Positions 6,555 to 10,538 of a stretch of DNA of 10,538 nucleotides are shown here, piece by piece. The position numbers were made by a program, and so were the translations under genes. The stretch is from Minisyncoccota bacterium (GTDB lineage Bacteria > Patescibacteriota > Minisyncoccia > UBA6257 > HR35). How positions within the stretch are numbered: position 1 is the first letter of the stretch; each line of letters opens with the position of its first letter. The notes beneath the pieces are model-generated. The model was not told where the DNA came from, searched no databases, and saw only the letters and a program-made list of their open reading frames with translations. The DNA is taken from positions 1-10,538 of the forward strand of contig CALIVE010000038.1 of NCBI GenBank assembly GCA_938048445.1, given 5' to 3'.

Positions 6555-7307
6555 ATGGACACAGAGAACAACAAAGTAGATTCTGTTTTATTTGAAATTC
6601 GCGCTGGAGTTGGGGGCGAAGAAGCTGCTCTATTTGCTAAAGATTTATGGAGGATGTATTCCAAATATTTTGAAAAAAAGGGTTTTAAAGTAATCGTTTA
6701 TGAAGACCATCGAAGTGATTTAGGCGGGATTAAAACATTAGTTGCTGAAATTAAAGGAGATAATGTGTATGAATTGCTAAAAAATGAAGCTGGAGTTCAT
6801 CGGGTTCAAAGAATCCCAATAACTGAAAAGTCTGGAAGAATTCATACTTCAACTGCATCTGTGGCAGTTCTTCCTAAATACTCCTTTACACCAATAGAAA
6901 TTAAAGAAAGTGATATTGAAATAGAGTTCTTTAGAGCTTCTGGACCTGGTGGGCAAAATGTTAACAAGGTTGAAAGTGCTGTAAGAATCTATCACAAGCC
7001 TACAGGTATAGTTGTCTCTTGCCAGACTGAAAGAAGTCAACAAAGAAATAAAGAGATAGCTCTTCAAATTTTAAAATCAAAGTTATGGCAATTGGAACAA
7101 GAAAAGATTAATAAAAAACTGATTACAGAAAGAAGACAACAGGTTGGTATGCAAGAAAGAGCTGAAAAAATTAGAACTTACAATTTCCCACAAAATCGAG
7201 TTACTGACCATCGCCTCAATAAAAGTTGGTATAATTTGGAGGAAATATTAGATGGAGATTTAGATGTTATAATTAAAGCTTTTGAAAAAGTAAAAGTGAA
7301 TCAATAA
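6555..7307 (+). CDS. prfA: peptide chain release factor 1, lacking N-terminal domain 1
   Basis: RF1 recognises UAA and UAG in the ribosomal A site and triggers peptide release. The codon-reading tripeptide is Pro88-Ile-Thr90 (PxT, RF1-type, not the SPF of RF2), within HRVQRIPIT and followed by GRIHTS. The catalytic GGQ is at 132-134 in ASGPGGQNVNKVESAVR. The C-terminal block RTYNFPQNRVTDHR (207-220) is canonical. Family members are usually about 360 residues; this one has 250 and starts directly at the EIRAGVGGEEAALFA block, so the roughly 100-residue helical domain 1 is missing. The in-frame stop at 6525-6527 and the upstream rpmE gene exclude a longer reading frame. No frameshift is seen, and all functional motifs remain, so it is probably active. 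The GGQ methyltransferase gene prmC, often adjacent, is not here. The stop overlaps the next ATG (TAATG). Confidence 0.96.
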   Translation: MDTENNKVDSVLFEIRAGVGGEEAALFAKDLWRMYSKYFEKKGFKVIVYEDHRSDLGGIKTLVAEIKGDNVYELLKNEAGVHRVQRIPITEKSGRIHTSTASVAVLPKYSFTPIEIKESDIEIEFFRASGPGGQNVNKVESAVRIYHKPTGIVVSCQTERSQQRNKEIALQILKSKLWQLEQEKINKKLITERRQQVGMQERAEKIRTYNFPQNRVTDHRLNKSWYNLEEILDGDLDVIIKAFEKVKVNQ

Positions 7308-7417
7308 TGAAGAAAGAGGTTGGTTTATTTATCATTTATATGCTCATAATAGCGATATTTTTATATTTGGCAACAGATCCTGATTTTTTAAAAGCTGTAG
7401 TAAATATTTTTTTTTAA
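7307..7417 (+). CDS. 36-residue single-pass membrane peptide
   Basis: The ATG at 7307-7309 overlaps the prfA stop by one base (TAATG), and the frame runs 36 codons to TAA at 7415-7417, ending 9 bases before trxB. The peptide has a short basic start (MKKE), a hydrophobic helix at about residues 5-22 containing GLFIIYMLIIAIFLYLA, and a short C-terminal part, ATDPDFLKAVVNIFF. The orientation is probably N-terminus inside. I do not recognise it. Stop-start coupling, tight spacing on both sides and the coherent membrane helix make it a credible gene, although AT-rich DNA yields hydrophobic frames easily. If real, it would be co-expressed with RF1 and thioredoxin reductase. Confidence 0.55.
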   Translation: MKKEVGLFIIYMLIIAIFLYLATDPDFLKAVVNIFF

Positions 7418-7426
7418 AATAAAATA

Positions 7427-8347
7427 ATGGTTCATCAAAGTATAATCATTGGAGCTTCAGCTGCAGGTATAAGTGCAGCTATTTATTTAAAAAGAAGAAA
7501 TATTGATTTTTTATTGATAGGAAAAGACCTTGGTGGTGAAATGGCTTTATCAGGGATAATAGAAAACTATCCGGGCTTTCCTTATACTACAGGAATTGAA
7601 CTTACTAAAAAGTTTAAAGAGCATTTGGAAAAATATCAAATAGAAATAATTAATGATGAAATAAAAAATATTCAAAAAGAAGAAAATATTTTTCTAATTC
7701 AAGGGTTAAAAAATTCTTATCAAAGTTTGAGTGCAATAATTGCCACTGGAGCAAAACCTAAAAAACTAAATATTCCTGGTGAGGATAAATTTTATCATAA
7801 AGGAGTTTCTTATTGTTCTGTTTGTGATATGCCTTTATTTAAAGGTAAAAAGGTAGCAATTGTTGGAGGAGGAAATTCAGCTTTAGAAGCAGGGTTAATG
7901 GCATCATCAATTTGTGATTTTGCTTATGTAATTACTAAAAATCCAAAAATGAAAGGTGAAGCAATTTTAATTGATGAACTTAATAAAAAAATGAATGTTA
8001 AAATAATTTACAATGCTTTAACTCAAGAAATATTTGGAGATGAATTTGTTAAAGGTTTAAAATATTTAGACTTAACTACTAATGAGGTAAAAGAATTAGA
8101 AGTTGATGGTGTTTTTATTCATATTGGCTTAACACCAAATACTGAATTTATACCTCAGGGATGGAACATTAAAAATGAATATGGAGAAATTGTTATTAAT
8201 AAAATAGGGGAAACCTTAGTGCCAGGAATTTTTGCTGCTGGTGATGTTACTGATATTCCATATAAACAGATAGGTATAGCTGTTGGTCAGGGTATAATTG
8301 CTGCTTTATCAACTGTTAATTATCTCAATAGAATAAAAAGCTCATAG
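7427..8347 (+). CDS. trxB: thioredoxin reductase-like flavoprotein
   Basis: This is a low-molecular-weight FAD-dependent disulfide reductase of 306 residues, a normal length, expected to reduce thioredoxin or a similar partner in the cytoplasm. The FAD-binding motif is GASAAG (9-14), with NYPGF at 47-51, ATGAKP at 106-111 and the second FAD motif GIFAAGDV at 267-274. The redox-active pair is Cys130 and Cys133 in CSVCD, with the usual acidic Asp134. The pyridine-nucleotide motif is GGGNSALE (147-154). The HRRxxxR signature that holds the NADPH 2'-phosphate is absent; the position reads TKNPKMKGE (170-178), closer to the APEMKA sequence of NADH-using AhpF, so NADH or another donor is likely. 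No thioredoxin gene is in the window. The last 23 bases overlap the 3' end of the opposite-strand transpeptidase/endopeptidase gene. Confidence 0.94.
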   Translation: MVHQSIIIGASAAGISAAIYLKRRNIDFLLIGKDLGGEMALSGIIENYPGFPYTTGIELTKKFKEHLEKYQIEIINDEIKNIQKEENIFLIQGLKNSYQSLSAIIATGAKPKKLNIPGEDKFYHKGVSYCSVCDMPLFKGKKVAIVGGGNSALEAGLMASSICDFAYVITKNPKMKGEAILIDELNKKMNVKIIYNALTQEIFGDEFVKGLKYLDLTTNEVKELEVDGVFIHIGLTPNTEFIPQGWNIKNEYGEIVINKIGETLVPGIFAAGDVTDIPYKQIGIAVGQGIIAALSTVNYLNRIKSS

Positions 8348-9491
8348 GATTTAGATACCCAAATTTTTCAGGATTGTCAGGAGTATAACCATAACAAATA
8401 TTATAAGGATAACAGCTTGCTGGAATAGGGCTTTCTAAAACAGGTTTATTTTTGATTTCTAAATGGAGATGGACATCCAAAGGCGAAACTTTATCACAAC
8501 CATCTTCACCAATTCGCCAATAATTACATCCGTAGCCAGTAGCTCCTATTTTCCCTATAATTTCTCCTTTTTTAACAAAAGAATTTTCTTTTAGGTTTTC
8601 ATTAATTGACTCTAAATGTCCATATAAAACATAAATTTTTTCATTTTTTTGGCAAATTTCTTTTTCAAATATACAAATACTATCATCTAATTCTAAAATT
8701 ACAGTATTGCCTAAGCCATGATCTTCTTCTCCATTTTTAACAATTTTCACTATTCTACCATCATAGATAGAATAGGCAAACAAATCAGCTGAAGCTAAAG
8801 GAGCTAAATCAATCCCAGCATGTTGAATATAATCCAATTTTCTATTTTCTGTGTTTTTTGCATTTTCCCATTTAACTCGGATAGGATTATTAAATCGTTG
8901 TCTTATAAAAAATTGATTTAAGTTTACAGGAGGGTGAAAATGTTTTTTAAATTTTTTTGGCTCTAACTCCTTGTAGGAAATAATCAAATCACCAGTTTTT
9001 GCTGATTCAAAAAATTTTTTGGCATTTTCAGTTTCTAACCTTAAGCAACCTCCAGAAAAATTACTCGTCACCCTTTCACCATTAAGGTATATTGGGATTT
9101 CATGAATAAAAAAATCTTCATATAATTGTACAGCATAGTTCATATAAACAGGAAACAAAGAAGAAATATGTTTTTCTTTTTTTATACCAACTCGATAATA
9201 TCCTGTTGGTGTTTGATACCATTTTCCTTCTGGAGCTTGATAAGCTATGGGGATTGTTTCTTTCAATTTACAATTTTCAAAAAAATAGATTAAATTTTTA
9301 CTTAAATTAACCTCAAAAACCCTTGGCTCACAAATTTTTGGCTTTATCTCTTCTTTCTGAAAGATATCAGAAACATTTACCTCGAAATGATTTGATGAAG
9401 AATTAATAATTAAAACCTTAGATGAAGAAAATGAAAAAATACTAAAAATAATTAGTCCAATTAACAAAATTATCCCTAAAACATATTTCAT
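8325..9491 (-). CDS. exported L,D-transpeptidase (YkuD) - M23 endopeptidase fusion
   Basis: The 388-residue protein joins two opposing peptidoglycan enzymes. An N-terminal membrane segment (about residues 4-20) anchors or exports it. The YkuD domain (about 55-175) has His130 in FIHEIP and the catalytic Cys149 in SGGCLRL, a variant of the usual SHGCxR. The M23/LytM domain (about 205-385) has all metal ligands: His224 and Asp228 (HAGID), and His343 in HLHLE with its partner His341; His292 in YGHL is also typical. Besides Cys149 there are eight cysteines that pair by proximity (54/74, 273/280, 322/332, 360/366), suggesting disulfides outside the membrane. The ATG at 9491 is preferred over an in-frame TTG at 9500, because an extended -10 box places the transcript start between them. 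The stop is UGA, 23 nt inside trxB. Expected role: cross-linking and trimming cell-wall peptides; substrate stem chemistry is not deducible. Confidence 0.9.
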   Translation of the reverse strand: MKYVLGIILLIGLIIFSIFSFSSSKVLIINSSSNHFEVNVSDIFQKEEIKPKICEPRVFEVNLSKNLIYFFENCKLKETIPIAYQAPEGKWYQTPTGYYRVGIKKEKHISSLFPVYMNYAVQLYEDFFIHEIPIYLNGERVTSNFSGGCLRLETENAKKFFESAKTGDLIISYKELEPKKFKKHFHPPVNLNQFFIRQRFNNPIRVKWENAKNTENRKLDYIQHAGIDLAPLASADLFAYSIYDGRIVKIVKNGEEDHGLGNTVILELDDSICIFEKEICQKNEKIYVLYGHLESINENLKENSFVKKGEIIGKIGATGYGCNYWRIGEDGCDKVSPLDVHLHLEIKNKPVLESPIPASCYPYNICYGYTPDNPEKFGYLNPMSFLFY

Positions 9492-9502
9492 TTTACTCAA
9501 AT

Positions 9503-9511
9503 ATTATAGCA
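9503..9511 (-). promoter_or_regulatory. extended -10 promoter for the transpeptidase/endopeptidase gene
   Basis: Read on the minus strand, 9511-9503 is TGCTATAAT, a perfect -10 hexamer with the TGn extension, which can work without a strong -35. A start about 7 nt downstream falls near 9496, leaving about 5 nt before the ATG at 9491 and placing the alternative TTG (9500) upstream of the transcript. The rest of the 9492-9586 gap, between this gene and the HAD-like gene, contains nothing else I can name. Confidence 0.5.
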
Positions 9512-9586
9512 AGATTTTTTAATAATTTGAGCTGTCGATATATCTGTATTTTAAAGTAATTAGTGTTGGAGTTGAAGCTTAATTAA

Positions 9587-10129
9587 TTAAATAAAGTTAG
9601 ACTCGCTAACTTGAAAATATTGGATACCGGGTTTGATTCTATTTAATCTTTCGACTGTTATTTGATCTACCAGACTTGAACCAATATAGGCCACTCGACT
9701 ATGTTTTAAGATAAGATCTTTAATACGAGAGCTAACAATAGGTTTAAAAGCTTGAGCAATTATTTCAATTCCAAACTTTTCTTTAAACTTTTCAATTAAC
9801 TCTTGTGAGATAAATGGAAAGGTATTTTTTAGATTATCTCTTTTACTCCTTATTAATCTATTAGTTAAAATTACAATTTTTGTTTTCTGAGCCAAGGTTG
9901 CTAATTTTCTTAAATAAGAAAAAGGAATTTTATGTTCATTTATATATTTTTGAAACCCTTCTTGATCCCAAAGATAAAGATACAAACCTTTTAAAAAAAT
10001 CTTTAACGAAGTTTCAACTAAAACTCCATCTAAATCAATAATTAATAAATCAGGAAGTCCTTTTGTTTCAAGATAATCAATAACATCTAAAAAAGTTTTT
10101 GGGGCTTCTTTTTTAGTAAATTGTTCCAT
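9587..10129 (-). CDS. HAD-superfamily-like protein
   Basis: The 180-residue product shows haloacid dehalogenase fold motifs. Motif I is LLIIDLDGVLVE with Asp32 (nucleophile) and Asp34 (general acid). Motif II is IVILTNR with Thr89. A motif III lysine is probably Lys129 in AFKP. Motif IV, usually with one or two aspartates after a glycine, reads AYIGSSLVDQ (147-156), where the first Asp position is Ser and Asp155 may substitute. Phosphatase activity is thus possible but the metal site may be weakened. No cap domain larger than the 38-85 insertion is seen, and substrate cannot be predicted. The KP near motif III recalls YqeG-type phosphatases only loosely. The protein is cytoplasmic, with no signal peptide. 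It lies upstream of the cell-wall fusion gene on the same strand, but the 95-bp gap with its own promoter suggests separate transcription. Confidence 0.75.
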   Translation of the reverse strand: MEQFTKKEAPKTFLDVIDYLETKGLPDLLIIDLDGVLVETSLKIFLKGLYLYLWDQEGFQKYINEHKIPFSYLRKLATLAQKTKIVILTNRLIRSKRDNLKNTFPFISQELIEKFKEKFGIEIIAQAFKPIVSSRIKDLILKHSRVAYIGSSLVDQITVERLNRIKPGIQYFQVSESNFI

Positions 10130-10160
10130 AGATAGTTGATTTACAAAAATTTTTTCATTT

Positions 10161-10170
10161 TATAATTATA
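10161..10170. promoter_or_regulatory. palindromic bidirectional -10 element between the HAD-like gene and the 46-residue gene
   Basis: A second exact copy of the palindrome TATAATTATA lies near the centre of a 68-bp divergent gap. Plus-strand TATAAT is at 10161-10166 with a weak TTGATT at 10136-10141 (19-nt spacer); minus-strand TATAAT is at 10170-10165 with TTGTGA at 10195-10190 (19-nt spacer). Predicted leaders are about 25 nt for the plus gene and about 29 nt for the HAD-like gene. The symmetric match is visible; function is inferred. Confidence 0.5.
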
Positions 10171-10197
10171 GACTGAATTTTATTTAAAATCACAAAA

Positions 10198-10338
10198 ATG
10201 GGCTTACAGGATAGGGATTATTACAAAGAAAAATTAAAAGAAATTGAAAGGAATCAACAAACAAAAAAGAATGTTTTTATCTTTATAATAGTTATACTTC
10301 TAATTCTAATCCTAATTTTTAGTTCAATTATTTTTTAG
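10198..10338 (+). CDS. 46-residue tail-anchored membrane peptide with DRDYY motif
   Basis: From the ATG at 10198-10200 the frame runs 46 codons to TAG at 10336-10338. The N-terminus MGLQDRDYYKEK is charged and polar and matches a short MGxxDRDYY-type start that I recall from other small or modular bacterial membrane proteins; I cannot name a function for it. After a Lys-rich segment (to about residue 24) a single hydrophobic helix (FIFIIVILLILILIFSSIIF, 27-46) runs to the very end, so it is a tail-anchored protein with its motif in the cytoplasm. It sits behind a TATAAT box shared with the HAD-like gene. The well-formed polar head followed by a membrane tail, and the conserved-looking start, favour a genuine gene. 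It converges on the next gene with an 18-bp gap. Confidence 0.6.
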   Translation: MGLQDRDYYKEKLKEIERNQQTKKNVFIFIIVILLILILIFSSIIF

Positions 10339-10356
10339 CTCAAGATTGTGATTTAT

Positions 10357-10538
10357 TTACATCTCTTGTATAAGTGCCAAAATTTTTCTTATTAAAGAAT
10401 CTTCACCAGGAAAATCAAAGTATTGAATATCTTTTTTGTAAAATGTGCTTCCAGCAAGTATATGATAAGTAAGATAATGTGTATAAGTACCTTGAAATTT
10501 TTCTCTTAATTGATCGAAAATCTTTTTAAATTTTTCAT
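10357..10538 (-). CDS. hypothetical protein, C-terminal end only (5' cut by window edge)
   Basis: A minus-strand frame enters from the right edge and is open for 59 codons to a TAA at 10359-10357. The visible C-terminal part starts with EKFKKIFDQLREKFQGTY, then HYLTYHILAGS, then YFDFPGEDSLIRKILALIQEM. It looks like a soluble, folded domain end: an amphipathic helix, a hydrophobic strand with histidines, a FDFPGEDS loop and a final helix. I do not recognise the family, and its start lies outside the window. An ATG at the extreme window end is out of frame and hits a stop after 10 codons, so it is irrelevant. The frame is accepted because it is long and well balanced in composition up to the edge, and it fits the dense gene spacing. 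Confidence 0.7.
   Translation of the reverse strand, partial: EKFKKIFDQLREKFQGTYTHYLTYHILAGSTFYKKDIQYFDFPGEDSLIRKILALIQEM

Noticed and set aside
6849..7067. 72-codon minus-strand frame
   Set aside because: It is antisense to the conserved GGQ part of prfA and has no start signal or recognisable domain.
7268..7273. TATAAT in the 3' end of prfA as an internal promoter for the small peptide and trxB
   Set aside because: No -35 box, no TG extension and no symmetry; single TATAAT hexamers occur inside several genes here by chance.
9492..9500. TTG at 9500 as start of the transpeptidase/endopeptidase gene
   Set aside because: It adds only three residues, and the extended -10 at 9511-9503 would place the transcript start downstream of it; the ATG at 9491 fits better.
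1..10538. The two edge genes as copies of one family
   Set aside because: One shows only an N-terminal part and the other only a C-terminal part; they share no comparable sequence, so relatedness cannot be judged.

Overview
The window is a very AT-rich, gene-dense bacterial chromosome segment. Mostly housekeeping genes are packed with overlaps or gaps of a few bases, and many proteins are short for their families. The overall look (compact proteins, a trimmed release factor 1, almost no recognisable Shine-Dalgarno sequences, hypothetical genes between informational genes) fits an ultra-small bacterium of the Patescibacteria/CPR type, perhaps Parcubacteria-like. That assignment is inference; no rRNA is present to settle it. 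UGA ends two genes (dnaE and the transpeptidase/endopeptidase gene), so the standard bacterial code applies, not the UGA=Gly code of some CPR lineages.

Layout, left to right. Minus strand 4054->1: dnaE (DNA polymerase III alpha), thpR (2H phosphoesterase) and an unrecognised gene cut by the window edge form a tight operon. Plus strand 4086-4676: rnhB (RNase HII), divergent from dnaE. Minus strand 6284->4678: rpsB, tsf and a small membrane protein, each overlapping the next by 8 nt. Plus strand 6303-8347: rpmE, a release factor 1 lacking its N-terminal domain, a 36-residue membrane peptide and a thioredoxin reductase. Minus strand 10129->8325: a HAD-like protein and an exported L,D-transpeptidase/M23 endopeptidase fusion whose 3' end overlaps trxB by 23 nt. 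Plus strand 10198-10338: a 46-residue membrane peptide. Minus strand 10538->10357: the 3' end of another unrecognised gene. Both edge genes and both membrane peptides are easily missed by an ORF scan with a length cutoff or one that ignores genes running off the edge; I translated them by hand.

The genes cover replication and primer/ribonucleotide removal (dnaE, rnhB), RNA end processing (thpR), ribosome and translation (rpsB, tsf, rpmE, prfA), thiol redox (trxB) and cell-wall remodelling (the fusion). All three divergent junctions carry a symmetric TATAAT/ATTATA element that can act as a -10 box in both directions, and two of them leave almost no room for a 5' UTR, suggesting leaderless or near-leaderless transcripts. 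All three convergent junctions lack a visible terminator. No gene-free stretch exceeds 100 bases. I see no tRNA, rRNA, CRISPR array, insertion sequence, phage gene or clear defence system, and nothing that I can call a new multi-gene system. The most notable items are the trimmed RF1, the DnaE lacking its C-terminal tau-binding domain, the transpeptidase/endopeptidase fusion with four spare cysteine pairs, and the symmetric promoters.
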